DNA of 47,540 bases, from NCBI GenBank assembly GCA_020846655.1, contig JADLDL010000158.1:1-47540 (forward strand). The letters are read 5' to 3'. Positions within the stretch are counted from its first letter, which is position 1, and every line of letters begins with the position of its first letter. The notes below the pieces were generated by a model, which saw only the letters and a program-made list of their open reading frames with translations, was not told where the DNA came from and did no database searches. This document shows, piece by piece, positions 1 through 9,554 of this stretch. The position numbers were made by a program, and so were the translations under genes. The stretch is from Saprospiraceae bacterium (GTDB lineage: Bacteria; Bacteroidota; Bacteroidia; Chitinophagales; Saprospiraceae).

Positions 1-470
1 ATTTTGGCCGTTCCAGGCGGCTGTTTCGCCCGGGCAGGCGCTCAGTTGGACCTGCGTTTGCACGGAGTCCATTTCCCAAACGGTGATGAGAAGGGTGGAA
101 TCGCAGCCGCTGGCGGCCGTGAACGTAAATGGATACGGCCCGCCGGGAGGCAAATCCTGACCATTCCAACTTGCCGGTACGCCGATGCAGGTGAGGAGTT
201 GCAGGGTTTGGAGCACCGAATCCAACTCGAGCACCGTGACCATCACCGTGGAATCGCAACCATTGGTGCCGTCGAATACAAACGGATACGGCCCGCCGGT
301 GGGCAGGTTTTGACCGTTCCAAACCGCCTGCTCGCCCGTACAGGTCGTGAGTTGAACCGGCATCAGTACGGTATCGCCGATGATTTGAATGGCAATGGTA
401 TCCGCCGAAAAACAGCCGCCGGCGCTTTCTGCAACAATGATATAACTCATATTGGCCGGCGCGGCAGAGA
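1..470 (-). repeat. 153-bp tandem repeat coding for 51-residue Ig-like units
   Basis: Within the giant protease gene, the segment encoding WNGQ-LP-GGPYPF-F...GCDST recurs with an exact 153-bp period. The landmark ttcca (antisense of W-N) lies at 11-15, 164-168 and 317-321, and the landmark atacggcccgccgg lies at 133 and 286. The units have diverged in sequence but hold the spacing, so this is a domain array and not recent slippage. At least one more copy must continue beyond the left edge. Confidence 0.85.
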
Positions 471-3400
471 TCACCGTGGGGCAGTCGTCGCAAGACAGGT
501 GATCTGCCGGGTACCAATGCCAGGCTGTAAAGGGCGCCGGCAGTTGGTACGTAAAACTCGAGCCCGAACAAGCGGCCTGGTCTGGCCCAAGATCGAGCAC
601 CGTGGCCGGCGTTACGCCAATTTCAAGGGTATCGCTTTGCTTGTTGCCACACTGATCCCACACATCCACCCAGTATTTGCCGGGGGCCAGGGTGGTCGTA
701 ACAGTTTGCTCGGTGCTGCCGTCGTGCCAGCGATACTGGTGGAAACCGGGTCCGGCATCGAGTACCGTCACCTCGTTGTTGCAGAGCACCCGGTCGGGGC
801 CGAGTTCAAGTATCGCTGCCGAGGGTTGCAACACGGTGAGCCGCAGGGTATCAGCGGCCTCGCCGCAAGCCGAATTGGCATGGGCAATGATTTGGGCCTG
901 CCCGGGTTGGTCAAATCGAACGGTCACGGTTTCTCTGGTTTGGCCGGTAATAGTGCCGGTACCGCTGATGGCCCAATCGACCGACAGCACGCCGCAGGGC
1001 AGTTTTTTCAGGGAAAACGTTTGTTCCAGCGGCAACTGGCAGAGGGTGTCGTCCAGATTGTCTTGGTCAAACCAAATGGCTGGTTTCCAGAAGCTGTTGA
1101 CCAAAAAATTCGGGAGACTCAGGTTGGTGCCCGGCGTTCCGGTCAGGCTTTGGCCGCCTTCCTGGTACAGGCTTCCTGCTCCGGCCACCTCAGGCAGGTG
1201 GATAACACCCAGTTGGGTCGTAAACTGGCCCGGGCCGCTGTTGGTGGTGTAGATTTTGCCGTTTTTGGCCAGTTGCAACTGGCCGTAGTGGTAAATGCCC
1301 GGGAAGCTCGCCAGAGCCACGGCGGAAGCCGCCACATTGGGCGCAAGCAGGTCAAACTGGTAAAGGCTGGATGGGTTGCTGAGTCCGGTTGCGTACAGGT
1401 AGCGCCCACTGGCCGAAAATTCTACGCCATAGGGGTTTTTCAGGCCTGGCAATTTCAACAACAAAGGATTGCTGACGACACCGGTGGCGGCGTCAAAATC
1501 AAATACTTCAACGGCGTTGGTATGGTACAAGGCGCGGGCCAGGCGCGAGCCGTCGGGGGATATTTTCATTTGCCCAATCACATCAAAATTCCCGTTGGGC
1601 GCCGGTCCGCCGGTACCCGTGTTGCTGTACACTGCGTTGAGGTCCAGTCCGTTTTGATCGATCAGAAAAGCCATGAAAGCCTGGCTGTTTTTGCGGTGGT
1701 TTAGTAACCAAAAATCGGTCCCGTTGCAATGCCGCACGGCGCACAATTGTTCCACCAATTCGCCATTGGGCGTCAGGGGAAGGTTTTTTTGGCCGGCCGG
1801 CACATCGCCCAGGCCAAAATTGAGCGACATATCAACCACCGAATACGACACCGCGTGCTGCGGCCCATTGTCGTAACTATCCGGGGTAAACACATAAAAC
1901 TGCGCGGGATTGCCGGGATGGGGCACAATGACGGTCTGGCTGGAGGACGTGTGGCCAAACAGACCAGTACCATTGGGCATCGCCGTATGGGTACGCTGAA
2001 ATATTGTGCGGGCGTCGGTGTAAAAAATGAGTTGCCCCAGCGGGTCACTCATCACCGCCGATGCCTCGTTGGTATTCGTGTTTCCATTGGTTAAAACCTG
2101 GGGCGGGTCAGTGGAAAAATCGAGGCCTGCCCTGCGGCCAAAATACCAGATATCTGTTTCCGACCCATCGCAGGTATGGCAGTCGCAGTCGGAATCAAGA
2201 CAGTCGAACAGGTTGTCGCCGTCGTCGTCGAGGCCGTTGTTGCAGATTTCCGGCGAGCAGGATTTAAAACACAGGTTGCTCGGGTTGAGTACCGCTGCAA
2301 AACCCGACACCGTGCGGGGCGCCTGACTTAGCGGACTAGGGTAGCGCAGCAGGTTCACCGGGCTGGAGAGCGTGGGTAAATCGGCTACCGACACGGGCAC
2401 ACCTGCCGGCACACAATCGCCCCCCAACAGGCCGTTGCTCAGGTTGATTTTGGCCACCGCCAGATCGCCGTCGCCCAGGTGTTGGGCGGTGAAATACAGG
2501 TAATTGCCCGCCACGGCCAGCAATTTTTCTCCACGAGTAATCTGGAAGTCGCGGTATTCGCGGCACCACAGAAAGTTGCCGCTTTTATCGACTTTCATCA
2601 GGTAAACGCCGGGTGTTTGAGTGGCCGACTGGTTGGCCACCAACACGATGTACCCATCGCTTACGGTGATGATACTTTTCGGCAAAGCCTGCTCCAGGGG
2701 CATAGTGAAACGTTTGGCCCACAGGATATCGCCCGAGGCATTGGTTTTACAAATGCCGATATCCGGGGTGATACTGGCCTGGTCGCCGCCAAAATCGCCG
2801 TAGATAGTCGTCACCATGTCCGAACCGTCAAAGGTAAAATCGGAGGCATAGTTTCGGGCTGTTGGGCCCGCTCCAAACAACAGCATTCTGGACCACAGGG
2901 CATTACCGAGTTGATCGAAACAACTCAGGGCTGCGCGCATTCCGCCGAAGGTATTGCCATAGGTGTATCGGCCGGCTGTATACCAAAGCCCACCCCGTTG
3001 TTGCAGATCCAGCACAGATTCCGAACTCCCAAACGAAAAGGCATACGGTGTGCCGGTGATCGCTCCGGTGTTTCGACTGAGTTCCACCAGGTTGGCGTCG
3101 TCAAAACTGCCCGGCGCAGGGGAGTTGTGGTGGGAGTAAAAGGCCACAAAATTGCCACCCGGCGATTTTTCCTGGATGGCAAAACAAAAGGATTGTGGGT
3201 TGGCAGGGGGTTCCTGGATCCAATCGAGCAGGTTGGTTGCCGGATTGTACCGGAACGTAAACCCACGGAGCGAGCCCTGCCCGGACAGGCCACAACCGGC
3301 GATATGGCCTTCGCTGTCTTCGATCAATTGGTTGATGCGTTCGTTGGCGCCGCTGGCAAATTTGAAACTGCGCGCCCACAGCACTGCGCCGGCGGGGGTC

Positions 3401-6400
3401 ATTTTCATCAGCAAGGAGCTATCATTTCGGAACCCGCCGATGATGAAATTACCGTCGGCAGCCTGTATCATATTGTTCCCGCCGTCTTGCAGGTTTGGAG
3501 TGGGAAACGTTTTGATCCAGGTGTCTTCGCAGGGTGGGTCCTCGGTACAGTCGGGCAGGCAAATTTCAGTTTTGATCACCGCAATATCCACAGCGCTCAG
3601 GCTCAGGTTGGTCAGTACCGGGGGCGTTATTTCCTTCAGCGAGCCGTTGGTTTGGGTAAATTGAATGGGGATGGTGGCGGTGGTATGCGGCGTTTGGGGG
3701 CAAAGGCCAGCGAGGCCGTCGGCATCTGTTTTCAATACATAAAAATCTTCGCCCCCGCTGCCCACGCTGGTGGTGCGACCGGTCCAAAGCAGTTCGCCGG
3801 ATGTGAGGGCGCGCACGTCGAAGAGCGTTTCCAGCCCGGGTCCGCCGTATTGCCGGGTCCAGAGCAAATCGCCGGCGTCGTTGAGTTTGAGCAGGTAGGC
3901 TTTTGTGTCGCCGGTATTGGGCCGGTTTCGGCCAGCCAACACAAAATTTCCATCGGGGGTATTCACCAGGCCGGCCGTTTCCCAGTCCAGGTTGTTGGAG
4001 GGGCGGTAGAGTTTGGTCCAAAGCAAATTGCCGTTGGCGTCGGTGCGCACGATGCCGCCTTCCGGCGCGTTGCCGTTGCCAAAATTCCAAAGGCCGGCCG
4101 CAAACAAAAATCCGCCGTCGGCGGCTATGGCCACATCGCTGAACCCTCCTTCGCCAGGCGTGCCGTAGGCTTTGGTCCAAAGCAGGTTGCCCGAGGCGTC
4201 GAGGCGGTAGGCAAAGCCGTCGTGCACACCGGCCAGGCCAAAAGAAGTGCCATAGCCGGAGGCAATGTAGCCGCCGCCAGGCAATTCGCGCACTCCGGTG
4301 ACGAAGTCGGTCCCGGTTTCATTCCAACTGCGGTACCATTGAGTAGCGCCGGTAGCGTCCATTTTCAGAAAGAAGGAGGCCCAAAAACTCTCGTTGACGG
4401 GCGAGAAGGCGCCCGCTGCCAGGTAGCCGCCATCTGCGGTGGCAATAATGTCGTAAAAAACGTCCGTGAAGCTACCGGTATTGGTGGTAATGCGCCTGGA
4501 AAACAGCACGTTGCCATTGGGGTCGCATACAGCAAACGCCGCATCGGAGGGGTTGGCAAGGGTAAACGAAATAAAAAAACCGCCGTCGGGTTTGGCCTGG
4601 AGGTCAAACAAGGCATCCGGTTGTCCGGGGCTGTCGTAGCGTTTGCTCCACATGACATTGCCGCTGGCGTCCGTGCGGGTCACGAGCAACATTTGATTAC
4701 CATTTTGGGTGGTGTTGCCCCCCAACAGGTAGCCGCCGCCGGGCATTTCAATGCCGACGATGCCCCGGTCGTTGTCGGTGGTGCCATAGGCATTTTGAAA
4801 GGATCTGCAAGGCGGCGGGTCTTGAATGCAGCCCGGCGGGCACATGAGAGAGTCGGCAAAATCGATACTGCCTGTGACCAGGTTGGCATTTTGAAGACCA
4901 GGGCCGGGCAGTGTGCTCAATTGGCCATCAACCACCAAGGGTTGCACCGTTGAACTGCTCATGATATGGGGGAGGTCCGGACAATCGCCGGCAAGCCCGT
5001 CCTGGTTTGTTTTCAGCAGGTACAGGTCAGGGGTCCCGTTAACCGTGAGGTATCCGCTGCACAGGTATCCGTCCGGCAAAGCCGCAATGTCCAATATTCG
5101 GCCTGTGGTGTTGGCCTGAAACAGGTGCGACCATTCGAGTTCCCCGTTCGGATAGGTTTTGAAAATTTGCGACACATTTGCGCCGATCGTTGCCGGGTCA
5201 TTCGCCGCCCAAACGATGCTACCGTCGCTGTACGGCACGATGCCAATGGCGCCGTAATCGATGTTTTTGTCGCAGTTGTGTACCATCGAGGAAAGGACAT
5301 TGCCAGAGGGTGTCGTTTTCACGATCCAGGCATCGTCCTGATAGGCGCCTCCGCCGGGACCGTTCCAGCCCGAGGTAGAGCCAACAGCCATCAAATTGCC
5401 GTCGCTGGTTTCAAAAACATGGGTTAGCCATTCATTGTCGCTGGAGCCAATGGCTTTTACCCAGGTTAAATTGCCGAGGGCATCGGTGCGCATCAACATG
5501 CCGTCGTGAACGATGGATGCATTTTGGCCGAAAGACATCGTGAAGCCGCAAGCGGCAAAATCACCCGAGGGCAATTCGCTGACGCTTTGGATGAAGTCGG
5601 TGCGGGTGTTGTCGTAAATATGGGCCCAAATGACGTTGCCGTTGCTGAGGTTGAGTTTGCCCAGGTAGGCGCCCCAGCCCACATTGCTGGCCGAGTGAAG
5701 GCCGCCGCCGAGGATCAGTTGTCCGTCTTTGGTTTTTTTAACATCCGTGAAATAGTCGACGTCGGGTGCGGTAATCATAATTTTTTGCCAAAGCACGGTG
5801 CCATCGGCGGCAAAACGCACCACCAGCGGGTCGAGGTTGCTGCCCATGCTGCTGCTGTAGCCGGCCAACACCCAGCCGCCGTCGGGCAGGGGTTCTATGG
5901 CCCGTACGCCCTCGTTGCCGGGACCTCCGAATCTTTTTTGCCAAATTTCGGCGCCGTTCGGGGCTGTTTTGATCAGCACGATATCCGTGCCGCTGCCGGC
6001 CACGGCCGACTCACCGGCCTGGATGAAGTTGCCGTCGCTGAGCACGGCTGTTTGCACGCCCCGGTTGTCGGAAGCATCGCCCCAGGTTTTCTGGAAGGTG
6101 ACGTTTTGGCAACTGTCGGCCACCGAGATGTACTTGAACGTTGTTCGTTTGCAGAACCCGTTGCTTGCCTCCAGGCGCACGATATACACGCCGACCTGCG
6201 AAAAGACATGGCTGTTGAGCGCCGGCCCCTGCGAAACGCCGTCGATAAACCATTCGAATTGGGCGGCTTGCTGGCTGTTGTTGGTAAAACTGACGGCTTC
6301 GCCGATGCTAGGGTTGATGGTACTGGCTTCAAAATCGGCCACTACCGGGCACACCACCTGTATGATTGCCGAAGCCGTATCGGCGCCACAACCATTGCTT

Positions 6401-7590
6401 GCCAGACCTTCGGCCCGCAAGACCACTACAAAAACGCCCTCAGCCGGAAACGTATAACTGGCATTCAGCGCAGTGGAAAACGGGACGCCGCCGATAGACC
6501 AGGAATACCCGCTGGCATTTTGACTGGCATTGGTAAACGCCAGGTTTTGGCCGATAGCAATCGTAGCGCTGGAGGGGCTAAAGGCTGCCAGCACAGGCGT
6601 CGGGCAAGGATCGAAGCAGCCCTTGGATTCCAGCAAGCTGGCCCGCAGGGTTTGCAGGCTATAATTCATCCGGGCCGATTGCCCGGGCGTGAAATCATGG
6701 AAACACTTGAAATCGGTGTAGTCCATGAAGTTGAGGATCATATCGTTCTGGTCGCTCGAAAACCCGGATTGCGCGTCGGTGGAGCAGGAATTGACCACGG
6801 CATTGCAAGGTACCCAGGCCGTACTTTTGTCTGGCGGGGTATCGCACACCCGGTCGCCATCGGTGAGGCAGTCGTTGTTGGTGCAGCCGTCCTGAAAGGT
6901 GTGGTACAAGCCCAGGTAGTGGCCCAGTTCGTGCACCAGCACGCCAGAATTGCCGGGGCTGGTGCCAAACCAGGTGGCTTCCACGACGGCGCCGTCGTTG
7001 TTGGAGCCGTGTTCGCTCGGGAAATTTGAGTACCCGGCAACGCCGCAGCCGGCAAATACGGAACACATTTCGCGTACGACCCACAGGTTGATGTAGCGGG
7101 TGGGGTCCCATCGGTTGAGGTCTTTGAGGCTGAGGTTGTCTGACTCGATGGTCATATCGGTCAGGGGGCTCTGGTTCCGGGTGATCCCGGTAGTGGTCTG
7201 GTTGTCGGGGTCGCGTTTGGCCAGGCAAAACTGGATCATGGTATTGGTGCCGGTTCCCTGGTCGTAGTACCCAATGTTGGCATACGCCTCGTTCAGGTGT
7301 TGAATGCCCTGAAGCACTTGTGCATCGGAGATGTTTTCCGCACCGTTGTTGTGTATGATGTGGACGACTACGGGCAGCGTGACCACCGCGCCGTCGGGCG
7401 TAGCGCCGGGCTTTGGGTTTCGGAAAAATTGGAGTGCCTGGCCTTCAAAAGCCTCATGTTGGGCCCGGAATAAAGGGTTTTCCAACGCACGTTGGAGCAA
7501 AATATCCGTTCCACAGGGTTCAGATAAGGGTTGGGCAGCCAAACGGCCTATGCCGCAGCAGGTGAGCAATACCAGCGTTTTCCAGTTCAT
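1..7590 (-). CDS. Giant secreted M43 (pappalysin-like) metalloprotease with PKD and β-propeller repeats; C-terminus outside window
   Basis: The frame stays open for 2,530 codons from ATG 7588-7590 to the left edge, so the protein is incomplete. Residues 1-19 form a signal peptide ending near LAAQ. The M43B zinc-protease domain covers about 30-320: H220-E-L-G-H224-YLGLYH230 is the HExxHxxGxxH zinc site, and a downstream NFMDYTD segment is the Met-turn. Two PKD-like domains follow (about 330-490). Next comes a long array of repeats (about 500-1770) in which DG, G-G and W-K motifs recur, probably β-propeller blades. A calcium-binding-like CNNGLDDDGDNLFDC segment lies near 1780, and a second propeller starting WYFGRRAGLDF covers about 1805-2170. 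Ig-like domains with 51-residue repeats close the visible part. Such proteins are exported by T9SS, but the sorting tail would lie off the window. It diverges from an M28 peptidase gene. The substrate is unknown; processing of extracellular protein is an inference. Confidence 0.9.
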   Translation of the reverse strand, partial: MNWKTLVLLTCCGIGRLAAQPLSEPCGTDILLQRALENPLFRAQHEAFEGQALQFFRNPKPGATPDGAVVTLPVVVHIIHNNGAENISDAQVLQGIQHLNEAYANIGYYDQGTGTNTMIQFCLAKRDPDNQTTTGITRNQSPLTDMTIESDNLSLKDLNRWDPTRYINLWVVREMCSVFAGCGVAGYSNFPSEHGSNNDGAVVEATWFGTSPGNSGVLVHELGHYLGLYHTFQDGCTNNDCLTDGDRVCDTPPDKSTAWVPCNAVVNSCSTDAQSGFSSDQNDMILNFMDYTDFKCFHDFTPGQSARMNYSLQTLRASLLESKGCFDPCPTPVLAAFSPSSATIAIGQNLAFTNASQNASGYSWSIGGVPFSTALNASYTFPAEGVFVVVLRAEGLASNGCGADTASAIIQVVCPVVADFEASTINPSIGEAVSFTNNSQQAAQFEWFIDGVSQGPALNSHVFSQVGVYIVRLEASNGFCKRTTFKYISVADSCQNVTFQKTWGDASDNRGVQTAVLSDGNFIQAGESAVAGSGTDIVLIKTAPNGAEIWQKRFGGPGNEGVRAIEPLPDGGWVLAGYSSSMGSNLDPLVVRFAADGTVLWQKIMITAPDVDYFTDVKKTKDGQLILGGGLHSASNVGWGAYLGKLNLSNGNVIWAHIYDNTRTDFIQSVSELPSGDFAACGFTMSFGQNASIVHDGMLMRTDALGNLTWVKAIGSSDNEWLTHVFETSDGNLMAVGSTSGWNGPGGGAYQDDAWIVKTTPSGNVLSSMVHNCDKNIDYGAIGIVPYSDGSIVWAANDPATIGANVSQIFKTYPNGELEWSHLFQANTTGRILDIAALPDGYLCSGYLTVNGTPDLYLLKTNQDGLAGDCPDLPHIMSSSTVQPLVVDGQLSTLPGPGLQNANLVTGSIDFADSLMCPPGCIQDPPPCRSFQNAYGTTDNDRGIVGIEMPGGGYLLGGNTTQNGNQMLLVTRTDASGNVMWSKRYDSPGQPDALFDLQAKPDGGFFISFTLANPSDAAFAVCDPNGNVLFSRRITTNTGSFTDVFYDIIATADGGYLAAGAFSPVNESFWASFFLKMDATGATQWYRSWNETGTDFVTGVRELPGGGYIASGYGTSFGLAGVHDGFAYRLDASGNLLWTKAYGTPGEGGFSDVAIAADGGFLFAAGLWNFGNGNAPEGGIVRTDANGNLLWTKLYRPSNNLDWETAGLVNTPDGNFVLAGRNRPNTGDTKAYLLKLNDAGDLLWTRQYGGPGLETLFDVRALTSGELLWTGRTTSVGSGGEDFYVLKTDADGLAGLCPQTPHTTATIPIQFTQTNGSLKEITPPVLTNLSLSAVDIAVIKTEICLPDCTEDPPCEDTWIKTFPTPNLQDGGNNMIQAADGNFIIGGFRNDSSLLMKMTPAGAVLWARSFKFASGANERINQLIEDSEGHIAGCGLSGQGSLRGFTFRYNPATNLLDWIQEPPANPQSFCFAIQEKSPGGNFVAFYSHHNSPAPGSFDDANLVELSRNTGAITGTPYAFSFGSSESVLDLQQRGGLWYTAGRYTYGNTFGGMRAALSCFDQLGNALWSRMLLFGAGPTARNYASDFTFDGSDMVTTIYGDFGGDQASITPDIGICKTNASGDILWAKRFTMPLEQALPKSIITVSDGYIVLVANQSATQTPGVYLMKVDKSGNFLWCREYRDFQITRGEKLLAVAGNYLYFTAQHLGDGDLAVAKINLSNGLLGGDCVPAGVPVSVADLPTLSSPVNLLRYPSPLSQAPRTVSGFAAVLNPSNLCFKSCSPEICNNGLDDDGDNLFDCLDSDCDCHTCDGSETDIWYFGRRAGLDFSTDPPQVLTNGNTNTNEASAVMSDPLGQLIFYTDARTIFQRTHTAMPNGTGLFGHTSSSQTVIVPHPGNPAQFYVFTPDSYDNGPQHAVSYSVVDMSLNFGLGDVPAGQKNLPLTPNGELVEQLCAVRHCNGTDFWLLNHRKNSQAFMAFLIDQNGLDLNAVYSNTGTGGPAPNGNFDVIGQMKISPDGSRLARALYHTNAVEVFDFDAATGVVSNPLLLKLPGLKNPYGVEFSASGRYLYATGLSNPSSLYQFDLLAPNVAASAVALASFPGIYHYGQLQLAKNGKIYTTNSGPGQFTTQLGVIHLPEVAGAGSLYQEGGQSLTGTPGTNLSLPNFLVNSFWKPAIWFDQDNLDDTLCQLPLEQTFSLKKLPCGVLSVDWAISGTGTITGQTRETVTVRFDQPGQAQIIAHANSACGEAADTLRLTVLQPSAAILELGPDRVLCNNEVTVLDAGPGFHQYRWHDGSTEQTVTTTLAPGKYWVDVWDQCGNKQSDTLEIGVTPATVLDLGPDQAACSGSSFTYQLPAPFTAWHWYPADHLSCDDCPTVISAAPANMSYIIVAESAGGCFSADTIAIQIIGDTVLMPVQLTTCTGEQAVWNGQNLPTGGPYPFVFDGTNGCDSTVMVTVLELDSVLQTLQLLTCIGVPASWNGQDLPPGGPYPFTFTAASGCDSTLLITVWEMDSVQTQVQLSACPGETAAWNGQN

Positions 7591-7802
7591 ATTTCGGAGA
7601 GCAGGAGGAGTGGGTTATACTATGAAAAGTGTGTGCTTTTCACGTGTTGTCTTGGTCGACGAAAAATACGCGTTTGGGACGATAAGAACAAAGAGGAGAC
7701 TTACATACATTTCGCGGCTTGGCTGCTTGGCATATTGCCTTATGGAAAATAATAGTACCTTTCTTACTGACTCTGTTCACGTTGACTCTTACCTATTCGC
7801 AC

Positions 7803-9545
7803 ATGAAACAAAACATTACCCTGCTCGTCCTGGCAATCTTGTCGCCTTTTTATTTGACTGCACAAACCAATATCCTGAGTACCAACCCGTTGGCGCAGCA
7901 AATTTTAACTGGAAATTACGAGCCCTCCGATTACGCCGCAACGGCGCCGATTGTCGATCCGGCAGCCATCACTGCCGGCATACAAGCCCGGGTGTCGGCC
8001 GATAGCCTGAAGGCCTATATCATTCACCTGAGTCAGTTTGGCAACCGGAATACGGGCGCTGACACCCTCTCGGCCAGCACGGGCATGGGCGCCGCGCGGC
8101 GCTGGGTATACCAGCAATTTGAAGCATTCAGCGCGGCGAATGAAGGCCGTTTGCTCGTATCCTACTTGCAGTTTGACCAGGCAATCTGCGGCATGGGCCA
8201 GCACCGGAACATCATGGCCGTGTTGCCCGGCAGCAACCCCACCCGAAATGGGGTGATCCTGATCGAAGGGCATATCGATAGCCGCTGCTCCGAATTATGC
8301 GATTTGGATTGCCTGGCAGAAGGGGTGGAAGACAACGCCAGTGGTACCGCGCTGGTCATGGAACTGGCCCGCGTGATGTCGGCGTATACCTTTGAAAATA
8401 CGATTGTGTTTATGGCCACTATTGGAGAAGAACAAGGCCTGATGGGCGCTGAGGCCTTTGGCCAGTATATCCAAAACAATGGCATTCCGCTGCGGGCAGT
8501 ACTCAACAACGACGTGGTGGGGGGCGTAATTTGTGGTAAAACCTCATCACCGCCGTCCTGCTCCGGGTTGAACGAAGTAGATTCCACCTCGGTACGCCTG
8601 TTTTCTCAGGGCGGCGCCAACTCCAAACACAAACAACTGGCCCGTTTTATCAAACTCGAATACCAGGAACAGATCCTGCCTACGGCAACAGTGCCGATGA
8701 ACCTCCGCATCATGACGCCCGAAGACCGCACCGGCCGGGGCGGCGACCACATTCCGTTCCGGCAAAAAGGCTACACCGCCATGCGCTTTACGGCGGCCAA
8801 CGAGCACGGCGATGCTTCCAACGGCGCCGGCTACACCGACCGCCAACATAGTTCCGATGATATTCTCGGGATAGATACCGATGGCGACCAGGTGATCGAC
8901 TCCTTTTTTGTCCAGTTCAATTACCTGGCCCGCAATGCCGTTATCAACGGCGCCGCAGCCGCTATTGCGGCGCAAAATGTACCGACACCCGTCAATTTTA
9001 CGGCTATCCGCTCCAACGCCGGCAAACTGATCGTCGACATCACTGACCCAGCCAATTTGGGCATGTACCGGGTGGCCCTGCGCAGCACGACCCACGACTG
9101 GGACACGGTCTATACCCTCATCGGCGCCAGCAGCGGCAGCTTTGATGCGCCTCCGGCAGGCGTTTTGTATGTCAGTGTAGCAGGGGTGGACGGCAACGGA
9201 TCGGAGAGTCTGTTTTCAGGGGAGAAACTGATCCTGGTCACCGGTGTGGCCGAAGCGGGCGCCGAAGAGAATGCTGGTATCCAGCTCTTCCAGAACCGGC
9301 CCAAGCCGTTCGATGAAGCGACCTGGATTTCGTTTTGGGTCAATGAACAGCCTGCCTATCGCGAGGCTTCGATTCAAATTACCGACAGCCAGGGCAAGAT
9401 CATTCAGCATCTTCCGGTCCAACTGCAAGTTGGCCTCAACGAGGTCATGTACACCCACGGCTACGGCGTACGCGGCACTTTTGCCTACACACTGCTGATT
9501 GATGGCCGCGTCATAGATGCCCGGCAAATGATCTTTGCCAATTAG
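7803..9545 (+). CDS. Secreted M28 family zinc aminopeptidase with T9SS sorting domain
   Basis: The 580-residue protein starts at ATG 7803, which gives a clean signal peptide (MKQNITLLVLAILSPFYLTA) where the upstream in-frame extension does not. The M28 core carries the two-zinc ligand set: H157-I-D159, D177 in VEDNASGTA, the E209-E210 pair (catalytic base and ligand), D237 in LNNDVV, and H316 in GGDHIPF. The family removes N-terminal residues from peptides. After an FN3-like stretch (about 420-490), residues 500-580 form a typical type A T9SS C-terminal domain ending in DARQMIFAN, so the enzyme is exported and probably anchored at or released from the cell surface. The box TACCTTTC at 7756-7763 is one mismatch from the Bacteroidota -7 element. 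It diverges from the giant M43 protease and converges with the EAD11 gene, only 9 bp away. Confidence 0.93.
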   Translation: MKQNITLLVLAILSPFYLTAQTNILSTNPLAQQILTGNYEPSDYAATAPIVDPAAITAGIQARVSADSLKAYIIHLSQFGNRNTGADTLSASTGMGAARRWVYQQFEAFSAANEGRLLVSYLQFDQAICGMGQHRNIMAVLPGSNPTRNGVILIEGHIDSRCSELCDLDCLAEGVEDNASGTALVMELARVMSAYTFENTIVFMATIGEEQGLMGAEAFGQYIQNNGIPLRAVLNNDVVGGVICGKTSSPPSCSGLNEVDSTSVRLFSQGGANSKHKQLARFIKLEYQEQILPTATVPMNLRIMTPEDRTGRGGDHIPFRQKGYTAMRFTAANEHGDASNGAGYTDRQHSSDDILGIDTDGDQVIDSFFVQFNYLARNAVINGAAAAIAAQNVPTPVNFTAIRSNAGKLIVDITDPANLGMYRVALRSTTHDWDTVYTLIGASSGSFDAPPAGVLYVSVAGVDGNGSESLFSGEKLILVTGVAEAGAEENAGIQLFQNRPKPFDEATWISFWVNEQPAYREASIQITDSQGKIIQHLPVQLQVGLNEVMYTHGYGVRGTFAYTLLIDGRVIDARQMIFAN

Positions 9546-9554
9546 TTGGGCGAT

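Noticed and set aside
1-470. Regular repeats considered as a CRISPR array
   Set aside because: The units are coding, diverged, 153 bp long and lack short identical repeats with unique spacers; no cas genes are present.
4-7029. Long plus-strand open frames (about 566, 824 and 507 codons) opposite the giant protease gene
   Set aside because: The minus-strand frame is continuous with a signal peptide, HExxH site and clear repeats; the plus-strand products are low-complexity Gly/Ala/Arg/His-rich mirrors with no domain or start signals.
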